64,000 nt of DNA from Heterodera schachtii (taxonomy: Eukaryota > Nematoda > Chromadorea > Rhabditida > Heteroderidae): assembly GCA_023374025.1 (NCBI GenBank), contig SIJG01000022.1, positions 1,573,500-1,637,499 of the forward strand, read 5' to 3'. A program made the position numbers and the translations under genes. A model generated the notes under the pieces. That model did no database searches and was not told the DNA's origin. It worked only from the letters and a program-made list of their open reading frames with translations. This document shows, piece by piece, positions 1 through 13,600 of this stretch; position 1 is the first letter of the stretch; every line of letters starts with the position of its first letter.

Positions 1-268
1 AATGGGTAGCTGATTGTGAGTTCAATTTTTCGACCCATTTCAATAGCTGAAGGTTGCTTTTTTGGAAAAACCTAGGAAAACTGGCAGAAAAGGAGAGAAA
101 ATCAGAGCATTCCTCCCGAAATTTACAAAAAAAAAAAAAATTCAAAACAAATCGAAATTTTATTCACAAAAATTTAGAATTTAGACAAAAAGCAAAGAAC
201 GAACGAATGGAAAAAGGCAGCATAAAATGAATGAGCACAGATGCATTTTCTATTTTTTGTTGTTGTCG

Positions 269-2417
269 TCAATAGGCCGCCTCTTCCGAACCGATGGCAT
301 TGCACAGACAAAAAGCGACAATTATGCCGAACACCTTCACAATGAGAAACAGAAGCAATTAAACAAAAAAAAAGTTCAATAATTGGTGATTTTCGACATG
401 TAATATCATTATTTTTGCCTGAATAAGTGAAATGACAATGGCCGTCCACATGACCAATTTGAATTGGATGCTCAGTTCGCGGATGGACTCTCTGATTTTG
501 ATGTAACAGCCCTTCAAAGCATTCACAAATTGGCATAATTTTACAAAATGGCAAAAAATGTGATGTGAAAAAATATTAAGCAACAGCATAAATAATAATA
601 ATTAAACAAAAGCTAAGCAAAAATTTAGTTTTAATTTAAAATTTTTAAATAATTTTTGAATTTACTTTTATATTTTTTCTATATTTTGCTAATAATTTTA
701 CTGATTTCACCTCGCCAAATCTGAACACTGTTGGACAACTTGGTGCCAATTTGCCATTCTTTTTCGGTGGACAACACGCAGGCGGAAATTCGTGACGGCC
801 TTTGGTCATCTGTGATCAAAAATTGCCTTTTGTCATCAATTTAGGCCGAGTTTTGCATAATTTTAAATAATTTTTCAAATTCACGGAGGTTTAGCCCAGT
901 CAATTCTCAAATTTTGCCAACATTTCATTTTATACGGACTCTGCTGTAAATTATTTAATTTTTTTCTTGGCTTTTTATGCTACGAAATTAAAAGCCAATA
1001 ATTTTAAAAATATTTATTTTTCAATTTTGTGTGTGGCATTTGTCAAAAAAACATATTTGTCGATTATCAAACGGCTGAATTAAGGGACCAAAGTGTGACC
1101 TGATACCACCCGCTCTGCTGAAATTCGCCGACCCGCGAGTCGACGCCGCAACAACTCTTCTGAAATTCAAAAACATTCACTTTTCAGTGCGCTTTATCCC
1201 TGCTCCTCGACCTCTTGCATTAGCTTGTCCCATGCCGTTTTGACCAGCATTGAGTCGCTGCCCTCCACGCCATTCTCTGTGCCATTGTACCTAAAAATGG
1301 AAAAAATTAATTAAAAAATAATTTATAAATAAACAAAATTAAATTAAAATAAATTTACATGCGTAGTGAAGCGCGTAAAATTTGGCGGAAGTCTTTGTCG
1401 AACATGTGCGAGTGCTGACAATTAATTTGTTTTTGTTAATTTGTTGAACCAAAAGATGCCTCAAACCATCGCTGCGTAAATTCCCGCCGCAATTTCGACC
1501 GCCAAAATAACCATCAGACAACTTGCATACTGAAGAAGAAAAGTGAATAATAATAATAATCAAATAAAACAATATATTAAATTAAAATATATACATTATA
1601 AAAATATTTTAAAACATTAGGATAATATTTTTAAAGTAAAACAAATAATGAAAGTTTTAAAATCAAAAATAAAATTTTACGAGTTTATTATTTAATTATG
1701 TAATAAATATTTATTTTATTTTATTAAATTAAATTTTGCTTTAAATTATATTTTGTTTTTGCTTACACAGCAAAGCAGCGGACGCCACTCTTTTGCAGCG
1801 CCGCAACAGCCCAAAGAAGCGACCACAATGACGGCGATGCCGCCAAACAAAAGCAAATAGCCAATCTGACGGACGGCGGTGGGCTTTGATGCCTTAAATT
1901 GTAAAATTAAAATTCAATTGCAAAATATAAATGGTTTTGATTTGAATTAGCAAAAAAGGAAATTTGTATTTAACGAAATGGACAAATATAAATAAACAAA
2001 AGAATTCTGAGTGCCACCAATTCGCTGAGTCCCTCGTCGTTTTCATGGCCTTTGACCACGTGGCCAATTGCGGTGGCCAAATTGTCCACCGCGTAACGGT
2101 CAAAAATGAGCCAAACGCCCAGCACCACGCAGACGAGGCCGCAAATCTACACAAATTTTTAAGTTAAATAAATATTTGACGTTTGAATTATTAAAATACC
2201 ATTTTTAAATTTGTTAAAATACGCAAAATTTAATTTCATTTTAAAAAACATTTGAAATTTAAATAACAGGAAATTGTATGATTATTTATTTTATTTTTAC
2301 CACAAATGCCAAGTTGAAGAGAAAGAGAAAGAATTTGAGAGTTCGAGCCTAAAGAAATGGGTAATTAATTATTAATTGCTTTAATTGAATTGAGCTCACT
2401 CCACAGCTTAAGCCCAT
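269..2417 (-). CDS. Tetraspanin (4-TM membrane scaffold protein), 11 exons
   Basis: Tetraspanins are four-pass membrane proteins that organise receptors and adhesion molecules into microdomains. Joining 11 exons (2400-2417, 2301-2348, 2018-2146, 1767-1892, 1467-1529, 1359-1414, 1212-1290, 1100-1159, 711-809, 419-511, 269-334) gives an uninterrupted 278-residue ORF with every phase matching. It starts MGLSCGARTLKFF. TM1 follows, then TM2 with the family signature GCCGAAKEWRPLL, TM3 (YASCLMVILAVEIAAG), a large loop with SCCG and ACCP motifs plus further cysteines, and TM4 ending in a short tail SEEAAY. The CCG and PxCC cysteines and the length are typical of the family. The start is the only Met before TM1. 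The intron after exon 10 starts with GC (donor at 418-417). The donor after exon 7 (GAG/GTCGAG) is weak but is the only one keeping CCG in frame. The subfamily was not assigned. Confidence 0.93.
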
Positions 2418-4412
2418 TTCGGAGGGTTTGAATTTGGAAATAAAGTAATTAAGAGCTGAAAATAACAATTGTATGTAAATATAAATCAAAATTAAAAAAT
2501 ATATCTATTAGAAATAGAAAATGTTTCTCCAGCAAAATGGGGAAAAATTTGGCGTAATTTTGCCGGTTTGCTCCTCTCCATTTGTCAGTTTACCATCGAT
2601 CAGCCAAAAAAGTGCCAATTTGTTTTTGTTTAGCTCTGCTGGGGTAAATAACATAAAAAGGGTCTTGAGCCCGTCCCAAATTGTTTCTTCTTCGCCCCCA
2701 TTATTTGCACTTTTTTTTGTTGCCCATCCTAAATTGATTTTGGCCCTCGGGGGCAAAAAGCGAGCAAAAGCCGCCCCGGGGCATTCGCTAATTCATTTTG
2801 GTGGCGTTCGATGCCACCACAGCAAAAAAGAGAAAGAAAGTGAATTTCGGGGAACAATTGTCGTCGCCATTTGGAACGAAGTGATAAAACAGAATTTGGA
2901 TGAACTGAAGCTGCTGAGATTAACCATCAAACAAAATTTATGGCTGAGGAAATTGGCAAAATTAAAAACAGAATTTATAAACAAATAAAAAAATATCGAA
3001 ATTCGAAATTGTAAAAATAAATAAATAAAAAATTTTTTTAAATTTTAATTAAATTCCTAAAAGAATTATCCAAAAATACTATTTTTGAAGGAATTTAAAA
3101 AATTGGTCCGCCTACTGATGGTTCCGATAGACAACGCCAGAAAAATTATGGAAATTTTAAAAATTTGATAAAGCTTAAAAATTTGTCAGACAGTTGAAAA
3201 TAAGAATTCTTAGAATTGGTAAGTGCAGTGATGATAAGAAATAATTGAATAAAAAAATTCTTAAATTGCGCAAATTTTATTTCAAAAATTTTCGCCACCC
3301 GCCAAAAATGCCTAACTGAAAACGATTAATTAATTGCCTGTTGCTCCGATGACAATTTGCTTTCCAACAACAAATACAAATGCTTTACTTCAAAATGATT
3401 CCACTTTCAACTGGTTCTCTTTTGCTTCTCGTCCATAATTTTACATCTATCATTCATTTATTTATCCCCAAATTCGCCCCAAGGGCACATAATCAGCAAA
3501 TCCCCCGGGGCGATGAACAGCTGATGGCAAAGTTCCCGGATTATGGGCCGGAAATAAGCCAAAGATTCGGGTCGATATGGCCACAAAATAAGAGAATATA
3601 AAACGAAAATCATTAATATCTTATTAAAGTAAATTTAAACAAAAGTATAGCATGAAAAAACGAATATTTTATTTAGGGGGAGCAGGCACAGAGAAAATTA
3701 AACATTAAAATTTAAATTAAAAAATTTTTAAATTATTGGATAATGTTTTTTTAAAAATAGGTTTTTATGTAGTTAGTGTTTTGATTATGCATTAATTTGA
3801 TATTCGCAAAATTCAAATAAAATTTTATGCCAATCCGATGTGTTAATAAATCAAAATAAAACATTCAAAGTGACAAATATAATTTTAAGTGTTAAATTCT
3901 TGAGTGGGAACAAATTCTTGAAACATTCAATCGATAAAATAAGAGGGAAGAGAAACAGAATAGGGCAAAGAGCTAGGAAGTTCATTAAGTGGATACTGTG
4001 CGGTGTTTATGGTTGTGTATTACGGTAGTTGCTTGCGTTGGAAATCGTACGGAATTCATTTGGAAAAACTTTCACAACTTCATAATTTTAAAATATTATA
4101 TAATGAAACAAATATTTTTGGTCATATAAAATTGGGACAAATTGCCTAAATTTTGAATTAAAAAAGGCACAAATTGCTAAGTTTTTGAATTTAAGTGTAT
4201 ACATTTAATGAAATGACAAAATGTCCCAAAAATCTGCAAATGTACTGTAGTATACTACGACAAATTTGAACGGTGGGAAAAGATTCAAACAAAGAGAAAG
4301 AGTGAGAAGAGAAGGCAGTAGTGTTTTAACATAAGAATCATTTTTCTGGCATTTTGTTTAAGTCGCGTTGAATTCGTTTCCGCGTTAATTGTCCGTCCGT
4401 CCGCCCGTCCGT
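2418..4412. other. Intergenic region between tetraspanin 5' end and filamin 3' end
   Basis: This is about 2 kb of AT-rich DNA between two genes on the same strand, so it should hold the tetraspanin promoter and the filamin 3' UTR. A 155-codon plus-strand ORF (2521-2988) lies just upstream of the tetraspanin start, and a 73-codon one at 3380-3601. Neither shows a recognisable domain or convincing splice context, so I do not call them genes. No RNA gene or clear repeat was seen. Confidence 0.5.
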
Positions 4413-4678
4413 TCAGTAATGGTGCCTTCCTCCGTAAATGGCGTGTTGGTGTGCCGGCGACGGAGGCGGCAACATTTGCATTTGCTTCATGTGAGGAGCA
4501 CCACGAAAATGTGGCTGAAAACAACGAAAAAAAGGGGGTGAAAAAAGCTAATAGGCTGTCCAACCGGCGGTGATGGCATAATTGGGGGCAAAGGGAGCAC
4601 CCCCGGAGGGGGAGGAGGGGGCGCCATCCAACCGGGCGGCACAAAGGGCGACGGGGGTGTCGGCGAGGGGGCGCCGCC
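4413..4678 (-). other. Filamin proline-rich C-terminal tail
   Basis: After the last Ig strand (GSPFFVLIVDTEHELQRFLA, followed by a GTATTT donor) an exon starting at 4678 encodes a tail beginning GGAPSPTPPSPFVPPG and continuing with PPPPPPG. The final exon ends with QMLPPPSPAHQHAIYGGRHH and a TGA at 4413. Vertebrate filamins end in a dimerising Ig repeat; a Pro-rich tail instead suggests a different C-terminal interaction. The small intron inside the tail (about 4513-4570) is a weak call. Confidence 0.7.
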
Positions 4679-7600
4679 CTGAAAAGTTGCGAAAAATTGA
4701 GAATTTTTTAATTTTTAAATTTAAATACCGCCAAGAATCGTTGAAGTTCATGTTCCGTGTCCACAATTAGCACGAAGAAAGGAGAACCTATGAGAAATAA
4801 ATAAAGTTTTGTAGAAATGGAAAAAAATGAAAGAGACAGAGAGGATGATGCCGAGGCCCCAAAAGTTTAACAAAATCCCGATGATTTACCGAGGTCCCGG
4901 TCCGCCCGTTTTTTTTGAGGGGGGGGGGGGGTGGGAAGACAAAGACTTGGAGTTCCCGTAAATGGGTCTATTGTCAATAATTTGCACCCGGAGGCAAATA
5001 AATGTAAATGTAAAAAATGCCAAAAAAAAAAAATCCTACCCGGCACGTGATGTCCATGCCATTTGACCTCAACTTGATAATCGCCAGGCTCACGAGGTTC
5101 ATACCTTAGAAACAACAGCAGAATTTTTAGAAAAGATTTTTTATTATAAATGCCAAAATTGCCCACTTGCAATGGATGGTCCGTTCCTGTGCCGAGTCCC
5201 GCTGCATTTCCACATTAAATGCCCCCTTAGGGCCCCTCACTCGCACAGTCAGTTGGCCGGCACCAGCGCCTGAAAAATTCAGAAATTTACAAAAAAAAAA
5301 AACGGAATTTTTCTAACCCTTTGTGTCAACAACAAAATTTGATTTGAATGTGTGCAGAATGCCGTGCTCAATGCCAGGACCGTAAACTTTGACTGAAATT
5401 TGAAAGAATTTTAAAACGCAAATAATTTTTGGCATTATTATTAATTTTTTGCCTCTTGATGGGTCGGGCGGATTTGTGACATTGAAAGTGAAGGGGGAGC
5501 CCGGCACATTTTCGTTGTCGTATTTAATGGTCAATGTGTGCCGCCCCAACTCTTTTGGCTGAACGCGGAGAACGTACTGAAAGGAAAGAATAAAAGAATT
5601 TAAAAAAATAATCATAAAATAATAATTTAATAAATGAATTTCAAAACAAATATTTCCAATTTTTCAGTCATTGAACAATTCAAAAAAAAATTGAAAAATT
5701 ACTTATTAAAATATTAAATTTTCAATTAAATAAAAGATGTCCGAGTTGATACCGTTCCGTCTCTGTTGTCCATCAATTCGCAATATTCGGGCCGTGTCGG
5801 CCCTGAACATTGTGCCGACAAATGTCCAGCAGTGGCCTTTCGCGCGTCAATTATTGTTCTATTAAATCAATTAAAACAAATATTTAAAATTATTTACTAA
5901 TTTCTTCTCAATTGCACCTAATGTCCTCATTAATCACGCCAAATTTGAGCGGTTTCGCGTCGACAGAGATTAATTCAGCAGGCAATTGGTGGGAATGAAC
6001 TTGAACCTAAAATAATGAAAAATGTTTAAAATAATTAGTTAATTTAAAATCAAAATGTGTGAATCACCGTGCTCGGTGAACCCGGCACATTTTTGGAGTC
6101 AATTTGGACAACCAATTGATAAGTGCCGCCCATCAATGGCGTGTAAATGCCCTAAAATTTATTAATTACCCAGTTTTGATGATCTTTTTGTTCTCCTGCA
6201 CCTTGTAGACTTGATTCCTCAGGGCGGACACTTTGACGGGAATCTTTAAAAAATGAAACAAATAACAATTAATAATAATTAATTTATTTGGGAATAATTA
6301 TCAGCATTTAATTAATTAATTGATTATTTATTTTGTTCAAATTACGTCCGCTCTTTCGCCCAAAAGTGCCGCATTGATTTTGCCGACTTGGTCATGCATT
6401 TCGGATGCGTCAATGATAAATTCGGCCGACTCTTTGACGCGTGCCGTCGTCAGCCCTTCACCACGCAAAACCACCTGAACAAAAAAAAAAGGCAAATAAT
6501 ATTTTATATTAATTTTTCAATAGTTTTATTCGTTTTTCTTCTGTATTCCCCACTTTGCTTAGTTCGTCCCTCTCCTCCGCCGCCGTTTGGCCAATTTTCT
6601 CAGCAATTGCCAACAAAGGGTAAGCACTTGGCACGACCAATTCTAAAAGGAGTTTAAAATAATAATTAAAAAATAATTTTAAACATTTGCAATTTCTTGC
6701 CCAATCCCACCTGAACAGTACAAGTACAGCTTGTACTTGCCGGCCCTGGGCGGTGTGAACAGCAGCTGATGTTTGCTGTTGCCCAACGAGTTCAGCTCAA
6801 CGATTGGCGCCGCCCCCCTCTCGGCACCTCCCAACAGTTCGCCGTCCCCGTCGCGCACCTCGGCACGCAATTTAACTAAAAACGTGAAGAATTAATTAAT
6901 TGGAAAACGAATAATTCATATTTTAGAATTGAAATTTCAATTTTTATCGAAAAATAAAAATCACCAGGCCCTGCCCCGGTGGCGTCCACGTCCAACACGT
7001 TGCGCTGGCCAGCATCGAGTTGGAGCAGTCCGTCGACGGGCCGCAGCCTCTCGTTGTTGACCAACACTTTGGAGGGGTCCACCACAAGCACAGAAAAGGG
7101 TGAACCTGTTAAAAAAAGAACAATTAAAGATCCGTTTAATTTATTTATCAATGATCTCTACTATCATTATAAATGGCAATTAAAATATCTTTTCCCCTAA
7201 AAAGTGTCAAAATTGGGCAATTAGTGAATATTTTTAAATTCAAAATTTGGATTCCTTGTGCTTCCCCATCATACATGATCAAGGGGTGCGCCGGCGCACC
7301 CCCCCCCCCCCCCCCCCCCCGCGCCCCCGCGTCATAATGGGCCTGGCGCACCCCCCCCCCCCCCCACGTGCGTCGTAAGGGGGGCGGCTGTAAAGGAGGG
7401 GGGGGGTCGTCGTGGGGTGGGTCGTACCGAAGGGGGAAAAAGTTAAAATTTGAACAATTTCCTTAGCAAAACGCATACAAAATTCAAAAAATTTTCCCGG
7501 CGGCGCCTATCGGCACCGCCGGACCGCCCCACCCCTTCCAAAAAGTTTTTTGGAAAAAACGCGCCGAAAAAAGATGATTTGAATAGCAAAAAAAAAAAAA

Positions 7601-10600
7601 AGGTCGCCGGGGAAAAATAGGGGCCGACGTAAGAAAAATTGGTCCTGGCGCACCCCCCCTGCGCCAAACGTCCGACGTATGGGAGTCTGACTGGCGCACC
7701 CCTTGATCATGTATGTTCCCCATCTTTTTCCTTCCCTTTTTACCCTGCACTGTTCTGTTGTTGAATTGTACGTCCACCGTGTAAATGCCAACTTCGTGGG
7801 GTCTGAACGAAATTTCTGTGCTGTCGTCGGGCCTTCGGTTGGTGTTGTGTTTGACCTTCGCACCGGACGGGTCATGGACATCGACCTGAAAACAAAGTGA
7901 AATTTAAAAATATTACTGTCATGGTTTTGTTTTTTCAAATGTAATTTTGGCACTTTGCCACTTTTTTTTTTTGCACAAATTGTCACGGACTGACCTTTAG
8001 CCCACCCGAATGATTGTTCGGGTCGAAAATCATCGACGCCTGCTGACCACGCTCAATGGCATAATCTTAAAATATCAATAAAAAATAATTTTTAAAAATT
8101 AGTTTTATAAATGATTCCGGTAAAAAAGTCTGAATAAATGGGATTTTTAATTTTAGTGGCGATGTTTTAAAATTGTTTCAGAGCTTTTTTGGGCATAAAT
8201 TAAAATTTTTCTTAAAAATGGGAATTTCTAATAATTCGTGGGGAGGGGCCCTCATGGCCACGGCATTTATCCGATTACCAAGTGCCGCTCCGTAAACACA
8301 CGGCTCCTTCTGTTCTTCTACCACCAGCGAAAAGGGTGAGCCTGAAATTAAATGTTTAAAGTTTATTAAGATCATTTCACACCATGCACAGCAAAGCCGG
8401 CCAATTTGAGTGCCAATTTATGAGGCCCAAGACGAGTGGGCACAAAAGTGAACGACTCATCGCCGGACGAATTCAGTACCTGAAAACAAACAAAAATAAT
8501 CAACAGAAATTTGGTGCAAATTGACGACCCTGTCCAGCTTGATGGGCTCGTTCTGAGGGTCTGTCAATTCAACTGCCAATGGGCCGGTGCCAGCACCTTT
8601 TCGGCTCACTGAAAATGGAAAATATTTAATTATAAAATATTTTTAAAAAGGCATTTAAATCATTAGTTTGCCTCACAAATAAAATTAAGCAAAATTCTAA
8701 TTTTAAATTAATTAAGAAAATAATTTGAACTTGCCGACAAAATTGGCCATCGTTCGTATTGTGAATGGTCTGTCCGCGCCGTGAACTTGGACGCGTCGTG
8801 GGTCCACAACTTCGCAATGGAACGGCGAGCCGTGCACGGGCTGATCGCCGAACATCACTTCGATGGAATGGGCACCTGAAAAATATTGAAAATAAATTCG
8901 AAAAAATAAAAATTATATTATAAAATGGTATAATAAATATAAAATAAATTTACCACAAATTTCCGGAGTGAACTCAACCCAATAACTGTCGTCCTGCTGT
9001 TTGTAGCAACGGACCGGCAAAGGACTGCCCTGGGGGTCTGAAAATTGGGCAAAATTAATTGCATAATGAAAGGCATTAATTAATACAAAATTAATTGGTA
9101 TTAGAATTAATTAAATTAAAAGGGACAAAAGACAATTGCAAAAGCAATTAAAAAAGTTAAATTAACAAAAAAAAGCAATTAGCTGAACAAAATGGCAAAG
9201 CAAACAACAAAGAAATTGTTGGTAGTTAGTTAATTAGTAAAGTAAAGTAATTAATTAATTAATTAATTGAAATAACATTAGAAGTAAATGATTTTCCCAA
9301 AATGTAAATCTATTGAAAATCTCTATAGTTTTGAAGTTTTGGTTTTTAAATTTTATTTTTCCTAAATCGCACTCGTCACGACGACGTCCAAGTCGCGCGA
9401 CGCGCTCGCTGTGCCCGGCGACACTTCAAAGCGTGCCGTTCTGCCGCGTTGCGTTTTGGCCAAAGCGTCGCCGCGTGCCAACGGCGCCCCCTCAGCACCA
9501 ACAACGCATTCGTAGGGACATTCTGCCAAAGAAATGAAAAATTTAATAGTAATTCAGGGTTTAATTGATCGTTGTCACCTGGCAACATCATGCCATCAAT
9601 CAGAATTGTCTAAAAGTTAATAAATTTTTATATTATTGCCAAATATTTTGCTAAAATTAAATTTTAAAAAATTTTTATATTCAATTTTATTATCCTAATG
9701 TTTTTTAAATATTTATAGAATTTTATAAAATATATTTTATTATGTGCTTTTCTATTTATGTATCTTTTTATTTCTTCGAAATATTTTTTGTTTAAAAAAT
9801 AATAATTGTTTTTTATTTATTCAAAAATCACCAAAAAGTGGAGCCCGGGAAGTCGCGGAGTGAATGACACGGCGTTCACACCGCGTTTCTGCCGTTTCAT
9901 TGTGCACTTCACCTGAAAAAGAGTGAAATTAATTTATTTGAGTTAATTTAAATTGAGGTGGAAAATAAAATGGACGTCATTTAAGGGGAAAATTTAAAAA
10001 ACAAAAACAAATTTTAAATGTTTAAAATTTAAAAAAATGTTTAATAAAAAACAATCATTTAAAAGTAAAAAATGGTTTATTAATGTCATTTTAATTTCTT
10101 CTAGGTTGTATAAAGCAAATTAAGAAAATTATTAAGAAATTAATTGACGAAAGCATGACCAATTGTCAAACCAATTCATTTAACAAAGGCAATTTTCAAT
10201 CAGCAAATGAAAAAAGAATTAACGAAAAATTAATATTTATAAAAAGTTGAAGCATATTAAAATCAATACCATTTATTATAAGGGACAAATTCGACCTATT
10301 TAGAGAATTTAAAAGAATATTATTTTTTTGATAAAAAATTAAAATCCATTCCATTAATGGATTGTTTAGGTGAACATTTAAAAATGCTAATAATTTTCAT
10401 AATTTTCAAATTTCTGACCAATTCGCCGCTTTCGTGTTGCACACCGACGGATGCCCATTGGCCGCCGGAATTGGACCAATCCACTTGAAAAAGAGGGGAC
10501 AGCAAACATTGGGCACAACAATTCAATATTATGGGGGGGGGGGGAACAATGGGACAGCGAATGGAGAAGAATATTTTGTATTTTGGAGGAGAAAAAAGGG

Positions 10601-13600
10601 GAAAAAAGGAAAAATAAAATAAATTTACTCAAATTTATTTCTAAATTTACATGAAAAATTCTGCTCAACGCCGGCATTGGCATTCCGAAGACCAACCAAT
10701 CGGACGGCGGACAAATCCAACACGGAGACGGGCAGCGGAGAGCCGCAAATGTGGCGGGAGCCATCGCGGATGAGCACCTAAAATTGGGGAAAAAAATTAA
10801 ATAAATAAAAATAAATAAATACCAATAATTTGTGTAATATCAGTGAGAAGAAATGAATGCAATTTTTCACAAAATTGAGCATGGAGAATTTAAATCGAAG
10901 AACAAAAAGCAAATAAATAATGTTATGTTAATTTGGATAATTTTTTAATTTTTGTAAAAACTTAATCTAATTAAATCAAAAATAAAAATAGAATGATTTC
11001 TTCATATTGTTTTAACAAAAAGTTGTGCGTGATTAATATTAATTTGAAACATTGGAACGAAAGAAAATGGAAAAAATGTCAGAATTATCAGTCATTCATC
11101 GAAAACATATCAAAGGAGGGGGATGATTTGTTCTGCTCAAACTGATTAAAAAATTAGGAGTGGAAAATATTTATATGGTAATACAATTACAGAATTTAAT
11201 TTGCATTTTGCGGCTTTGTCCGTTTTTTGGCACTTTGTCCATTTTGTTTTGATAAATTATACCCACTATGCTTCGTCATTTTTACCCTGTGACGGCCTTC
11301 GCTGGCCGGTTGCCATTCTGCGCGCAGTGTGCCGTCTGCGTAAGTGCGCGAAACGACGGCGATTTCGTTGCCGGAAGGTTCTGAAATAAAATGAAAAATA
11401 AATAAATAAATTAAATATTAAAAGATTAATTTACCAAATATTTGGACTTTGACTCTGTCCACGGGCCCTTCACCGGTTGTTTCCAATTTCAGCTGTGCCA
11501 CATGCTCAACAAGAAGGGGCTCCGGAAACAGCACCAGTCGCATCGGTTCATCAGCAGCTGGCGCCTGTACTGCTTCAAAAACGCGTTCCTCCACCGCTGC
11601 ACCGTCACGGAACAAAGTGAACTTTAAAGGGGATAAAGTGATAAAGTCAAAAATGAAAATTGGTTCTTTTTTATTTTCAAAATATCCTGTGTATGGAATT
11701 TCTCTGTTTTCCTCTAAAAATAGAGGTTATGAAAAACTCGGATCTCCTGGATTAAGATTTAAGATTTTAAATTCCAGGTTCATTATTTTTTTAAATGTCG
11801 GTCTTTAGCAAGGATATAATTTGCAATTAATAAATGGATATATTTATTTGGCCATTATTTCCACCTGATAGCGTTGGGGCTTGGCCAATGGCCTAAAAGT
11901 GCACACAATCCGTTGGTGCCGATGTTGCTGTTCTTCGGCCGACGTCATTCCGTTCTCGTCAACTGCTGACACTTCCGCCGGCACCGCCGTTTGTCCTCCG
12001 CCTGACGGCGTCATTTTGGTGCCGTCTCCAATGGCCAAACATTCGGCACGGAGTTGGGCCGGACGAATTGGACAAGGCAAAAGTACTGCAAAAATGCATT
12101 TTAATTAAATAAATTAATTGAAAACAAAAATGGCATACCATCAAAGGAATAGTCATGGCCACAGATTGGGCCTTGACGCGCTGATGCCAAATAATTGCTG
12201 GTGGCCACACAGCGACACACCACCGGACAGATCGCCAAAGATCGGCCGTTGATTTGAATGTCAATGTGATGATCGCCTAGGGCAATTAAATTAAATTATT
12301 TTATATGAAATTTTACTTTAAAATTAAAAATTCGATAAATTTTAATTGCTTTTTTAAATTGTTTTAAAAAAAATTACAGTAATTTATTTGCACTGTATTA
12401 TTAAATAAATATTTATTCCGTTCTTATTAAATCAAAACTTAATCAATGTTTACCGGGCTGTGTTGGTGTGAAACCGATGTCGAAGCTTCCCCCGTCGACG
12501 CGTTCCTTCTGCACGGGCACACGCCGTTGGTCGGGCCCTTTGTATCCGAATTCAAATTGGCGCCAAATTTGTTGCCGTGGCTTTCTTTCAGTTTTATTTT
12601 TTTCGTGCAAAAAAGCGCAAAATGCCAAAAAAAAAGAAGTGCCGTTGAAAAAGCCCACACAAAAGCCAAAAAAAGAAAGCAAATTGTTGAAAAAAAATTT
12701 TAAAACGGGAAAAAAAATGCATAAAAAAGCGACAGAATGCCAAGCAATCAGTGCACAAACACACAAAGTTAAAAGTTTTAAAATAAATAAAATAACTTTC
12801 TTTTTTTTTAATATTCACTCACCAACCACCACAACATTGCATTCAACTCGGCCATTGTGTGGCGGCACATCGATGCTGAAGCGTTTGGGCTCACCGAGTC
12901 GGGCACTAATAAAAAATAATAATTAAATGTTTAATATATTTTTTTGAAAGTAAAAAGAATGTTTATTTTGGGTATTGTTTTTGACATTAAACAAAAACTA
13001 AAATTTTTATTGGTGGAGGAGCATTTATAAGTTTAGAAACAAAAAATCTAGTCATTAAATCAATTTAAATAAAAATGAATTCTTTTTATAATAAAATCCC
13101 GACAAAAAAAACACTTTTTTTTTTTTTAATTTTAGGAAATTGTCAAGGTTTTAATTTCTTAAGAGAAAATCGGAAAATGTCATAAAATAAATATTTTAAT
13201 TATTTTTACAAAAACCTCATTTAAAAATGGAGAAATTCCAATCATTGTCCTAATTATTAATTTTATTTTTCTGTTTTGCGTTTTGCCTGGTCATGTCTCC
13301 GACCAGTCTCAGCTCCTCCTCCTCCGCCACCATCTCTTCCGCTTGTCCCTCCTTTTCCTCCGCTGGTTGTGCTACGGGTACGGCCTCGTCCCGATGGGAA
13401 GAGGCGGCAGGTGCCACCGCACAGCGCAGCGGAGAGCCTAAAAATTGAAAAAAAAAATGGTAAGACAAAATGTTTGGCATTTTGCCTAACCTGGCACGGG
13501 AATGCCGTTGAATTTCACACTGATTTGGTGCTCTTGGGCCTCTTGAGGAGTAAAAGAAACTGAAAATAATTCATAAAATTCTCGATGACACTTAAAGACA

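Noticed and set aside
2521..2988. 155-codon plus-strand ORF upstream of the tetraspanin
   Set aside because: No recognisable domain and overlapping minus ORFs of equal quality; probably open by chance in the promoter region.
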